From NCBI RefSeq assembly GCF_037974265.1, contig NZ_CP150233.1, forward strand, positions 4,836,001 through 4,900,000: a stretch of DNA of 64,000 nucleotides, given 5' to 3'. The position numbers and the translations under genes are program-made. Below the pieces are notes generated by a model. That model was given only the letters and a program-made list of their open reading frames with translations, was not told where the DNA came from and made no database searches. Within the stretch, counting starts at the first letter, position 1. Every line of letters starts with the position of its first letter. Source of the stretch: Paenibacillus sp. FSL R5-0623. Lineage in GTDB: Bacteria > Bacillota > Bacilli > Paenibacillales > Paenibacillaceae. Positions 1 to 7,652 of the stretch are shown here, in pieces.

Positions 1-463
1 CCGTGATTACTTCAAGCGAAACTACTCCTGCCAGCTTTCCAGTTCCGTCCGACTTTAGCTTATAGCTGACGTAAAATTCATAGGGGTGGAACTTCTGGTG
101 ATTTACTTTTGCCTTTTTGGCCGTTTCTGCGGCATCCTTCTCCCACTGAGCAAGATCCTTTTGCGCACTGGATAAAAGGATGCCATTCAGTTCATTCTGG
201 TATCTGGTGTCCAGCATGCCGTCCAGCTGCGGTACCTTGATGTTCACAATAAGGTTCTTGCTTGTTGTGCTCAGTACCTTCTCCACGATTTTTACTCCTG
301 TAGCCGAAGGGACGGTTGCATGTACCTTAGAGCTGACAGTTACGTTTGCTGAAACAGGTGCCGAGGCCAGCGCATTTGCAGATAAGCTCGCTGCGCCGAC
401 GCCGAGCATGGCTACACAGCCCATGGCCCCCATCTTCATGTATTTTATCGTTTTCTTTTTCAT
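1..463 (-). CDS. Secreted RsiV-ectodomain-like protein (DUF4163/DUF3298 type), 3' end outside window
   Basis: An open frame of 154 codons runs off the left edge. ATG at 463-461 follows GGAGG with good spacing (GGAGGATGAAAGCT). Residues 1 to about 35 form a signal peptide: MKKKT basic start, a hydrophobic core with AMLGVGAASL, and an Ala-rich cleavage region. After it comes a segment resembling the N-terminal half of the RsiV extracellular domain, with NIKVPQLDGM and a helix of alternating Lys/Glu/Ala. The neighbouring anti-sigma factor has the similar NIKVPSITDM at the same place. In B. subtilis this fold occurs in RsiV and PdaC. It lacks the cytoplasmic anti-sigma segment, so it is probably exported or surface-bound rather than an anti-sigma factor. 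It has its own ECF-type promoter. The function is inferred, and the missing C-terminus could hold an enzymatic domain. Confidence 0.75.
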   Translation of the reverse strand, partial: MKKKTIKYMKMGAMGCVAMLGVGAASLSANALASAPVSANVTVSSKVHATVPSATGVKIVEKVLSTTSKNLIVNIKVPQLDGMLDTRYQNELNGILLSSAQKDLAQWEKDAAETAKKAKVNHQKFHPYEFYVSYKLKSDGTGKLAGVVSLEVIT

Positions 464-519
464 AGCTTTCATCCTCCATCTCTTTGTATGAGTGTCTAAT
501 CACGCACACTCATTGGCTA

Positions 520-548
520 GACGCATGAGATGGTACAGAAAGTTTTGG
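520..548 (-). promoter_or_regulatory. Predicted ECF (SigV-type) promoter of the secreted RsiV-like gene
   Basis: On the minus strand the -35 element CCAAAACTTT (AAAAC at 546-542) is followed after 18 bases by CGTC (523-520). The same AAAAC-18-CGTC layout precedes sigV at 2110-2084. It lies about 57 bases upstream of the start codon at 463. AAC and CGTC elements are typical of Bacillus ECF sigma promoters. The assignment to the adjacent sigma factor is inferred from the shared geometry. Confidence 0.5.
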
Positions 549-591
549 AAAATCAAAAATAAAACAATGTCTCTTCGACCAAAGTACTAAC

Positions 592-626
592 AAAAAAAAA
601 CCGGCGCGGGGTACCCGATCACCGGT
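592..626 (-). terminator. Rho-independent terminator after rsiV
   Basis: Read on the minus strand, ACCGG pairs with CCGGT around an inner GGGTACCC hairpin, followed by a run of nine T. It begins 9 bases after the rsiV stop codon and ends the sigV-rsiV transcript. Confidence 0.8.
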
Positions 627-634
627 CTCTTCCA

Positions 635-1525
635 TTACTTAATGTATTTGTTGTTAATCAGAACGTCTTTCAACACATCCGTGGGAATGACGAATTCCAC
701 AGAACCCATATAGCCTGGCGCAACGTCATATTCGTTGAAAGCAATCACCAGCTTTCCGTCGTTGTTGATATAGAAGCCTTGATCCTTCGCAATGCTCTGG
801 AACTCACTGGTGACCGGCACGTCGGTAGCTCCCGGAGCCCAGTAAATCTTATTAGGGTCCGCTTTCATTTGCACCTGCATCTGCTCTATAACGTTGTCGC
901 TGATGAGTCGTACATAACGATCGTCCTTGAACAGCATCGGCAGAGTGATGAGGATTTGGTTTTTCTTATCGATCGTATCAAACTGAAGCTCCTCCGAGGA
1001 TGAACCGGCGGTCTCGACCACGTATCTTTGTATAGATAAAATCTCGTCGTTGTCCGTCTTTACTTCATATCCGACATCAAGTCCCAGATGGCCTCCGCCT
1101 TGCTTCTTCAATTCGCTGATTTCCGTCTGAACCTTTTCGTAAAGCGCTTTGTTCTCCTTCATATATTTCTCGTTCAACCCGCTTTGCAACTGCTCATTCT
1201 CCATATCGGTAATGGAAGGCACTTTGATATTCGCATTGTAATTAGACTCGTCAACCACGTATTCCTTGAACGTGAGCACTTGGATAACCCGGTCCACACC
1301 CGGTATGGATGACAAGGCTTTCGCTACAGGAGGGCTCACATTGATCGCAATAAGGAACATGAACGCAGCCGCACTGGAAACGGCTAACCATCTGTACTTT
1401 GAGCCGCGGCCCCTCCTTCCCTCCTTAGAGAATTTATGAATCGATTGGTTTACAATGCTATCCAATTCATCTGGAATGGGTATTTCTTGATATTCTTTTC
1501 GCAGCTGTTCGATGTTATTGTTCAT
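635..1525 (-). CDS. rsiV: Anti-sigma factor RsiV-like (DUF4179 / DUF3298)
   Basis: This 296-residue single-pass protein should hold its ECF sigma factor inactive at the membrane. Residues 1-45 are a charged cytoplasmic segment, and residues about 46-65 are one hydrophobic helix (WLAVSSAAAFMFLIAINV). The remainder is extracellular. The C-terminal stretch with YINNDGKLVIAFNEYDVAPG and FVIP is the usual end of DUF3298. Length and domain order match B. subtilis RsiV (about 285 aa), which binds lysozyme and is degraded to release SigV. Its ATG overlaps the sigma-factor stop codon (ATGA), so the two are translationally coupled. A strong terminator follows. Family membership is well supported; the lysozyme ligand is inferred from the family. 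Confidence 0.85.
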   Translation of the reverse strand: MNNNIEQLRKEYQEIPIPDELDSIVNQSIHKFSKEGRRGRGSKYRWLAVSSAAAFMFLIAINVSPPVAKALSSIPGVDRVIQVLTFKEYVVDESNYNANIKVPSITDMENEQLQSGLNEKYMKENKALYEKVQTEISELKKQGGGHLGLDVGYEVKTDNDEILSIQRYVVETAGSSSEELQFDTIDKKNQILITLPMLFKDDRYVRLISDNVIEQMQVQMKADPNKIYWAPGATDVPVTSEFQSIAKDQGFYINNDGKLVIAFNEYDVAPGYMGSVEFVIPTDVLKDVLINNKYIK

Positions 1526-2034
1526 CTTACTCGTTCTCCTTTGGTTGTTTCATCATTCATTGTGATTCGCAATAGCTGATGCGCCTGATACAGCCTTGTT
1601 TTAATCGTATTCAAATTCTCATCCAGTACAGCAGCAACTTCCTCGATCTTCATGTCTTCAAAATATCTCAGTATAATGACACTCTTGTATTTATCCGGCA
1701 AGGATTCGAGCGTTAGCTTCAAATCAATGTCCGTATACGTATCTTCTGCCCCGAGGCTGTAGGTTTCGATCATTTCATGATCCATCGCCTGAACCTTTTT
1801 GTTTCTGCGCAGAAAATCCAGGGCGGTATTCACCACAATCCGGTAAAACCAGCTTTTGACCGCGTCTGGGTTCTTCAAACGTTCGAGATTCGTCATCGCT
1901 TTGTATATGGAGTCTTGTACGATATCCAGGGCATCATCCTTATTTTTGACATAGCTATACGCAAGTCGGTATACATTCTCTTTATGCTCGGTAATACAGT
2001 GTGTAAGAATTTTTTCAGTTTTCCTATTGAACAT
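1522..2034 (-). CDS. sigV: ECF RNA polymerase sigma factor, SigV type
   Basis: A 170-residue ECF sigma factor with only regions 2 and 4. Region 2 covers about residues 21-80 (RLAYSYVKNKDDALDIVQD, then WFYRIVVNTALDFLRRNKK). Region 4 covers about residues 113-157 (LPDKYKSVIILRYFEDM, a helix-turn-helix around EVAAVLDENLNTIKTRLYQA). It is the first gene of a two-gene operon with its anti-sigma factor. An ECF-type promoter lies about 50 bases upstream, suggesting autoregulation as for B. subtilis sigV. The exact ECF subgroup is assigned mainly from the RsiV partner. Confidence 0.88.
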   Translation of the reverse strand: MFNRKTEKILTHCITEHKENVYRLAYSYVKNKDDALDIVQDSIYKAMTNLERLKNPDAVKSWFYRIVVNTALDFLRRNKKVQAMDHEMIETYSLGAEDTYTDIDLKLTLESLPDKYKSVIILRYFEDMKIEEVAAVLDENLNTIKTRLYQAHQLLRITMNDETTKGERVR

Positions 2035-2083
2035 GGTCGATTATCCCTTTTCTATATAAATCTTTTGTCGTAACAAGAAGTAA

Positions 2084-2110
2084 GACGTATACGGGTTCCC
2101 AAAAAGTTTT
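2084..2110 (-). promoter_or_regulatory. Predicted autoregulatory ECF promoter of sigV-rsiV
   Basis: The minus strand reads GCGAAAACTTTTT, then CGTCTTA, with exactly 18 bases between AAAAC (2110-2106) and CGTC (2087-2084). The promoter at 520-548 has the same spacing and the same AAAACTTT core. This supports one sigma factor driving both units. Confidence 0.5.
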
Positions 2111-2292
2111 CGCATCCAAAATTTTTTTTCACTTCTGCAAATCGTTCAAGGCCCTCACAAGCAGCTAAGCGTAAACCTCGACGCCTCTATTAAATGCACC
2201 TCGTCCTTTTAAAAATAATCTTCCCTTCCTTTGCTTGCCGAATACCAGCCTACTACCGATGACTGAATTCATTTGAAACTTTTGTAATGTTC
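2111..2292. other. Non-coding stretch upstream of the sigV promoter
   Basis: No convincing gene is seen. A 35-codon minus-strand frame starting near 2270 has no ribosome binding site and no recognisable motif. With the decayed gene at 2293-2557 and the hairpin near 2680, this forms a gene-poor gap of about 790 bases between sigV and the gene at 2827. Confidence 0.5.
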
Positions 2293-2557
2293 TCATTGAC
2301 GGTATCCTGCCATTTCCAGCATGAAATACTTCAATTCCTCTTCAGTGGTTAGGCCTTCTCCGCTATAAAACCAGTAGAAGCCAGTAAACTGAAATTCTCA
2401 CCGGCTGTATGAATCTAAGCCTGTACCATCTTCTTTGTGTGAATGTGCCGTGAATGCTGACAATCTCACCAGGCTAAAGCCTACCGGATTCTATAAGTCG
2501 TTTGGTAATCTGTAGCGCCTTTGTCGTTGTAGGCTTTCTATAGTAACGATATTTCAT
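2293..2557 (-). pseudogene. Decayed small gene of unknown function (about 88 codons)
   Basis: From ATG at 2557 the minus strand encodes MKYRYYRKPTTTKALQITKR and onward, hits an in-frame TAG after 27 codons, then reads on through IVSIHGTFTQRRWYRLRFIQ. Near 2401 the coding signal moves to another frame, giving FQFTGFYWFYSGEGLTTEEE and ending in LEMAGYRQ-stop at 2295-2293. The peptide composition looks protein-like in both parts. GGGG precedes the start. One nonsense and one frameshift change suggest a recently inactivated gene. No family was recognised, and a chance run of open frame cannot be excluded. Confidence 0.4.
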
Positions 2558-2665
2558 ATTTTTAATCCGTCCCCTTCTGATCTGCGCCGGTGGAACCACG
2601 CCTCCCCTCCCTCATTTCCTACCCTGCCAATACCAAAAAAAAAATATGTCACCACCATGAAATAA

Positions 2666-2702
2666 AAAAAAGTCGTTCGCAGTGAAACGACTTCTTTCTT
2701 TT
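2666..2702. terminator. Stem-loop terminator, probably bidirectional
   Basis: Perfect 8-bp stem AAGTCGTT / AACGACTT with an 8-base loop. It is flanked by an A-rich run on the left (T-run when read on the minus strand) and CTTTCTTTT on the right. It separates the decayed minus-strand gene from the plus-strand membrane protein at 2827. Confidence 0.6.
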
Positions 2703-2826
2703 ATAGGTCAACTAAGTACTTTCTTTCTCTAATTCCCACTTTTCCTCAACTTCTGTATGTTAAAATATAGTAACGCCTTAGCCTATCTCTTATTGAATAT
2801 AGTTATTTAGGGAGGTCAATTTTCGA

Positions 2827-3279
2827 ATGACAAAAACCCATAGAATCAATAGGCCGCGCGGAAAAATAGTTGCAGCTGTATTAACTGCAGTGTTCATTTC
2901 ACTTGCAATAGGGATATATCACTATGTCCCTATAGATGAAAGATTAGAGAATACCTACTATTATTCATTCGGGTATACATTTTCAGTTGGATTATTGATT
3001 AACCTCGCTATTTTACTTTTCTTACTTACGCCCCTTTCTATATTAGTGGATGGATTACTTTTATACAGAAAAAAAGATAATACGTATATGAAATTGCTCG
3101 TTGCTATTGCCGCATATGCTCTATTAGGCTGCATAGGTGGGGTCATCTACTCGATATTTACACGTAACTTCAATACTTTTTCCGCTCAGACTATCCACAT
3201 TGTGGTATGTTCTCTTGTCTTTTTAACCTTCCAGTTGGTATTAAATCGGAGTTTTCTTCACTCATCTTCACACCGATAA
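2827..3279 (+). CDS. Small four-helix membrane protein, function unknown
   Basis: A 150-residue protein with an Arg/Lys-rich N-terminus and about four transmembrane helices, near residues 14-32, 48-72, 86-108 and 122-140. GGGAGG lies 11 bases before the ATG. No conserved catalytic motif was seen and no family was recognised. It stands alone on the plus strand, and its stop lies 15 bases from the convergent end of comEC with no terminator between them. It has lower GC and more A/T-ending codons than the neighbouring competence genes. A role cannot be proposed. Confidence 0.7.
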   Translation: MTKTHRINRPRGKIVAAVLTAVFISLAIGIYHYVPIDERLENTYYYSFGYTFSVGLLINLAILLFLLTPLSILVDGLLLYRKKDNTYMKLLVAIAAYALLGCIGGVIYSIFTRNFNTFSAQTIHIVVCSLVFLTFQLVLNRSFLHSSSHR

Positions 3280-3294
3280 ATAGATTATGTGCCG

Positions 3295-6168
3295 TCACTC
3301 AACCCCGACCAGCTTGTATCGAACATCAATCTCCCCATCTTTGACCCTCATCTGGACCTCACCCATCTGATCTGTCCGATAAATATCCGACCCGGTAGCC
3401 TCCAGACGTTCCATCACTCCTGGATTGGGATGCCCATATGTATTGTTAACTCCTGCAGATATCACAGCGGTTTTGGCGTTCCAGTATTGGAGCCAGGCTT
3501 CGGTGGACGATGTTTTACTACCATGATGAGCGACCTTTAGAACGTCAATGGAGACAGATGCTGAAACATCTTTTGAATCAACCTGCAACGGGCGAGTAAG
3601 TACCCTTTGTACGACCCCCTCTGTAACTCCAAGATCTGCACCTTTCTGTTCAAACTGGGCAGCCAATGAGCCATCTTGAATCATATAGAGCAGGTCCTGC
3701 TCGGCTGCTGCATCCATATCTCCGGTGAACAACATGGAAGCCCCCGCCATTTCCAGCAAAAAGACAACGGAATCATGATTCTGGTGTTCAGATACAGGCA
3801 AACTGCCCGATACATTTACATCCATATGTGCCAGATCCGGAGCTATAAAATGTAAACTTGTCTGCTTATCAGCCTTATAGGACATGCCCTGCTGAATGGC
3901 GTATAGGGGGATTTTCTGTTCCATGGCTGTGTCCAGTAACTTTTCAAAGTCATCCTTACCGCTGGTCGTGCCATTAAACATGAAACGTTTAACTGGAATC
4001 TGTTCCAGCACAGCCTGTAGTCCTCCGGCATGATCCTGGTCAGCATGCGTTACAATGACAGCGTCCAGTTGATGGATGCCTCTCTTTTTCAATAGAGGAA
4101 CAACGACCTTGGCTCCCACCTCGTACGGATCACGTCTTGTTTTCCAAGATTGTTCGGTGTTCCCAAAACTAACCGTTCCCCCGCCATCTACCAGAATGTG
4201 TTTGCCTTCCGGGGTCGTAATCAACGTGCTGTCCCCTTGGCCAATATCCAAAAACTGCACGATGCCGGTTCCAGCAGGCTTGGGAGTCTGATATGCCCAC
4301 CATAATCCAGCAATAAAGCTGAGCGCCAGAAACCCGCACAACCATTGCTGAGCTCTACTCATTCGTACATTTGAATAATACCCTGCACCTCGTGCGGTAA
4401 ATGCACTTGCATACTCCGGCCAGGCAATACTGGCTCCTAATGTCGTTAATGAAGTTTCTTTTCCATCTACACGTTTCTTACCTTGATCCTGATCCTGTGC
4501 CGCTTTAGACATCGAAGAGCGAATGCCCACATTCCCCATGGAAACTGGAGGTTGTCGCCTCACAAGAGGTGCCGTCTCCTCCTCAATAAACGTTGTTTCT
4601 CGCTGCTCACCATTGCCACGATGCAACAGGTAGAGCAAAGCATACAACACGGCATAATATGCAGCGATCCATAACAAGGGCGGTGTTGCCCAGATCAACA
4701 CAAAACCTGGCAGGCTGTTCAACCACTCCACGCTTACAAAAGTCAGTTGATTCAGTTGCATCGCAATCCATGCGAGAGGTTTCGCCAAGGGAACCCATAT
4801 GAATGACAATAACATGGCGACCGTCCCCAGAGGTAATACAATAGCACTGATCAAAGAAACCAGCAGAAAGTTAGCTACAAATGAGAGTAGCGAGAACTGG
4901 TTGAAATACAAAATAGTTACTGGGAACGAAATCAACTGAGCGGTCACGGTAACGGATGCTGTTGCAGCCAGAGATTTCGGCCAACTGCTGAACAGCCGGT
5001 TTATCAGTGGCATATAGATCATCAAACCTGCGGTCACGAGAAAGGATAATTGGAAGCTCACGCTCAGCAAAAAGTACGGGTCCCACCACATCATCAGCAA
5101 CGCTGCTGCACTAATCATCTGAAGACCATCTCTGGCGAGGCCACGACGTGCCATATACAGACCAATCATGGACATCATTCCTGCCCGAATCACTGAAGGT
5201 GACCCTCCGGATAACAGTACATAAGCTGGCACCAGGATCAGAACAATCGTGAGCGCCGTCTCTCTGGTAAGCCTTAGCCAGGATAGAATGAGAAGCAACG
5301 AAGCAACATATACAGCGACATGGGTTCCAGAGATAGCCAGGATATGCGTTAGACCCAGTTGTGAAAACTGACCATAGGTACCTGGATCGATATCAGTAGC
5401 CATCCCGAGAATAAGACCCTTCATATATCCTGCATGAGGCTCTGGAAATAACTGCTCAACCGCCGAGCCCAACTTATGCCTAGTCCAATCCGTCCACCGT
5501 AGCACGTTATATTGTCCAAGTCCCTCAGGAGTAACTGCTGTTACCGAACTGGCTCCCTTCACTTTGAACAACCAGTGGATATGCAGGGTTCGCAAATAAC
5601 TGCGATAATCAAACCCGCCAAAGTTTCTTGCTTCGCCAGGAAGGGCAAAAGAACCATTAAGTGTGATTGCATCGCCCCTCTTCCAGCCCGTTGCTACCTG
5701 TTGTTCTTCTTCCTCCAACAGTCTGACTTGTACGATCAATTGTTCATTTATGTTGAATGCAGATGATGATGCGAGATCTGTATCTGCTGACGAATCCGAT
5801 GTTGCCAATATTGTAGACATCTGTATCTTAAAGTCAGCCCGGTCTCCATCAATGCGCACATCTGACACCAGCTCACCCTTAATTTCGGCTGCCAAACCGT
5901 CCAACTCTTTAGCAGTGATGTGAGTAGTCTTGGACAGACTGCTATGATTGCGTGCATCATTCCATTCCCAATGTGCAGCGCCTCCAATAAAGGCAACAAG
6001 TAAAAATAAAACAGACCATCCACGCACATTAATAAAATGAAGTAAAAGTGGCAGACATGCCAGAGCTCCAATTAGCCCCCAGATTAACATCCAGCCTGTT
6101 AACGCGCATGCTATCCCGCTCCCGCACAACCAACAAATCGTAAAACTTAATAACGGTCTGCCTTTCAT
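3295..6168 (-). CDS. comEC: ComEC/Rec2 DNA uptake channel
   Basis: Forms the membrane channel that passes single-stranded DNA into the cytoplasm during transformation. Residues about 1-60 are hydrophobic helices, followed by a soluble OB-like segment to about 230. The Competence domain begins near 245 (GLILGMATDIDPGTYGQFSQ, LGLTHILAISGTH) with several further helices to about 500. A metallo-beta-lactamase domain starts near 634 (LDIGQGDSTLI) with the metal motif THADQDHAGG near 705 and VAHHGSKTSS near the end. At 957 residues it is clearly longer than B. subtilis ComEC (776). Much of the excess is a charged, low-complexity cytoplasmic insert at about 505-600. It follows comEA and comEB in the usual order, but a terminator lies upstream of it. 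Confidence 0.95.
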   Translation of the reverse strand: MKGRPLLSFTICWLCGSGIACALTGWMLIWGLIGALACLPLLLHFINVRGWSVLFLLVAFIGGAAHWEWNDARNHSSLSKTTHITAKELDGLAAEIKGELVSDVRIDGDRADFKIQMSTILATSDSSADTDLASSSAFNINEQLIVQVRLLEEEEQQVATGWKRGDAITLNGSFALPGEARNFGGFDYRSYLRTLHIHWLFKVKGASSVTAVTPEGLGQYNVLRWTDWTRHKLGSAVEQLFPEPHAGYMKGLILGMATDIDPGTYGQFSQLGLTHILAISGTHVAVYVASLLLILSWLRLTRETALTIVLILVPAYVLLSGGSPSVIRAGMMSMIGLYMARRGLARDGLQMISAAALLMMWWDPYFLLSVSFQLSFLVTAGLMIYMPLINRLFSSWPKSLAATASVTVTAQLISFPVTILYFNQFSLLSFVANFLLVSLISAIVLPLGTVAMLLSFIWVPLAKPLAWIAMQLNQLTFVSVEWLNSLPGFVLIWATPPLLWIAAYYAVLYALLYLLHRGNGEQRETTFIEEETAPLVRRQPPVSMGNVGIRSSMSKAAQDQDQGKKRVDGKETSLTTLGASIAWPEYASAFTARGAGYYSNVRMSRAQQWLCGFLALSFIAGLWWAYQTPKPAGTGIVQFLDIGQGDSTLITTPEGKHILVDGGGTVSFGNTEQSWKTRRDPYEVGAKVVVPLLKKRGIHQLDAVIVTHADQDHAGGLQAVLEQIPVKRFMFNGTTSGKDDFEKLLDTAMEQKIPLYAIQQGMSYKADKQTSLHFIAPDLAHMDVNVSGSLPVSEHQNHDSVVFLLEMAGASMLFTGDMDAAAEQDLLYMIQDGSLAAQFEQKGADLGVTEGVVQRVLTRPLQVDSKDVSASVSIDVLKVAHHGSKTSSTEAWLQYWNAKTAVISAGVNNTYGHPNPGVMERLEATGSDIYRTDQMGEVQMRVKDGEIDVRYKLVGVE

Positions 6169-6203
6169 TTCTACCCCTCCATCATTTCACCCGTTGAACG
6201 CAG

Positions 6204-6242
6204 AAAAACCCCCGAAAAGCCAATTCAGGCTTGCCGGAGGTT
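6204..6242 (-). terminator. Terminator between comEB and comEC
   Basis: On the minus strand an imperfect stem CCTCCGGCAAGCC / GGCTTTTCGGGGG with loop TGAATT is followed by TTTTTC. It lies 29 bases after comEB and 36 bases before comEC. comEC expression may therefore depend on read-through or a separate promoter. Confidence 0.65.
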
Positions 6243-6270
6243 CTCCCTCACGTATTCGACCATATTCACA

Positions 6271-6789
6271 TTAATTGCTCACAGTCATCATCGTTTCCCG
6301 CGGGGGCTGGTAATTCTCCAGCCTGCGGAACGTTATGCCCTTCTGTTCCATCATATTGGTAACCTTGCCGGTATCTTTAGGATAAGAACGATGAAACACG
6401 ATTTCTGTAATCCCGCTATTCGCCAGCATATTGGCACATGTCCAGCACGGTTCGTCGGTCACGTACACGGACGAGCCTTCGCGGTCAATTCGATCTGTGA
6501 ATAAAAGTAAATTTTGCTCCGCATGGATTGTGCGAATGCATCGTTGCTTTTTCACCATTTCTTCTTGCCCATCGGTCACGACCAACTCATACTCTTCCGA
6601 TATCATACAACCTGCTTCAGAACAATCCGGGACGCCGGTGGGTGCACCATTATAGGCTGTTCCCAGCAGTTTCTTTCCCTGAACAAGAACGGCACCCACA
6701 TGACGACGCGAACAGCGGGAACGGGTGGAAACCATATACGCGATGTCCATAAAATACGTATCCCAGTCCTTGCGTACCTCTGTACTCAT
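6271..6789 (-). CDS. comEB: ComEB, deoxycytidylate deaminase family
   Basis: A 172-residue zinc-dependent deaminase converting dCMP to dUMP. The zinc and proton-shuttle motif HAEQN is near residue 90, and the second zinc motif PCWTC is near residue 113. An N-terminal RCSRRHVGAVLV segment and TAYNGAPTGVPDC are typical of the family. In Bacilli the gene sits between comEA and comEC but is not strictly needed for transformation. The order comEA-comEB-comEC is kept here. The ATG at 6789 is preceded by GGAGG-like sequence. Confidence 0.93.
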   Translation of the reverse strand: MSTEVRKDWDTYFMDIAYMVSTRSRCSRRHVGAVLVQGKKLLGTAYNGAPTGVPDCSEAGCMISEEYELVVTDGQEEMVKKQRCIRTIHAEQNLLLFTDRIDREGSSVYVTDEPCWTCANMLANSGITEIVFHRSYPKDTGKVTNMMEQKGITFRRLENYQPPRETMMTVSN

Positions 6790-6828
6790 GCTGCTTTCCT
6801 CCCGCTTAACACAATTTATATTTTAATA

Positions 6829-7467
6829 TTAACGGATCTGCACATACGGCGCCATCTTCTCCAGCATCTTCATACCGATTCCTTTGACCTTTGTCAGATC
6901 ACTGACTTTTGCAAAAGGACCATGTGCATTCCGATAGTCCACAATAGCCTGAGCTTTCTTCTCTCCAATTCCGGGAAGCTCCGTAAGCTTGGAGACAGGT
7001 GCAGTATTCACATCAATCTTACCATTGTCGCTAGCTTCCTCACGAACTACAGGTGGATTACTGTTCGAGCCCGTCTCGGAGGGAACCGAAGGATTCGAAT
7101 TCGTACTTTGCGCCACTGGTTCAATCGAAGTAGCCGTATCTGAAGGATTATCTTTCGTCTGATTTGGAGTTTGAACTCCCGAATCACCTTCAACCCCAAC
7201 GCTCGCAAGCTCTTTAGACTCTCCTGCCTTCGCATCGTTCCCAGTCTGCAGCCCACTTGCCTCGGTTCCCGAAGAAGATGCTTCTGTATTGCCCTGAACC
7301 GAATTAGCCGACTGTACAGCAGGGAGTTCCTGCTCTATCGTCGGCTTCTCGGTGCCGAGCTGCAAGGGTTCCCAGCCACTAGGTGGTTGTTCACTTTTGC
7401 CCGACCATAATATAAGTATACTTCCAACCACCGCAGCAGCAATGGTCATCCCTTTGTTCCATCTCAT
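6829..7467 (-). CDS. comEA: ComEA-like DNA receptor with C-terminal helix-hairpin-helix
   Basis: Binds incoming double-stranded DNA at the cell surface and hands it to ComEC. ATG at 7467 is chosen because GGGAGAGGTG lies just upstream; the frame stays open to a GTG at 7512. One N-terminal transmembrane helix (TIAAAVVGSILILW) is followed by about 115 residues of Ser/Thr/Asn/Glu/Gly-rich, low-complexity sequence. The C-terminal 65 residues form the tandem helix-hairpin-helix (DVNTAPVSKLTELPGIGEKK, then TKVKGIGMKMLEKM). B. subtilis ComEA has a beta-grasp SLBB-like domain in the middle, which I cannot see here. Divergent from comER. Confidence 0.85.
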   Translation of the reverse strand: MRWNKGMTIAAAVVGSILILWSGKSEQPPSGWEPLQLGTEKPTIEQELPAVQSANSVQGNTEASSSGTEASGLQTGNDAKAGESKELASVGVEGDSGVQTPNQTKDNPSDTATSIEPVAQSTNSNPSVPSETGSNSNPPVVREEASDNGKIDVNTAPVSKLTELPGIGEKKAQAIVDYRNAHGPFAKVSDLTKVKGIGMKMLEKMAPYVQIR

Positions 7468-7652
7468 TCTTCCACACCTCTCCCTGAATTCAAAATCATT
7501 CATTTCGAACACGGGCGGTGCTTCCGAACCGTTGAACTTTCCTGATGAAACAAGTTATACATTTTTCATGTCATGTGAAACAGGTCCTCACGCATAGAAT
7601 AGAGGGAATGAACTGCGCCAGTACCGTAAAGCATGAAAGGAGGCCTGAAACA

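Noticed and set aside
6514..7143. 209-codon plus-strand frame opposite comEB and comEA
   Set aside because: Antisense to two recognised genes, with irregular composition and no start signal.
7468..7652. ComK box in the comEA-comER intergenic region
   Set aside because: I looked for paired AAAA-N5-TTTT motifs at the ComK spacing and found no convincing pair.
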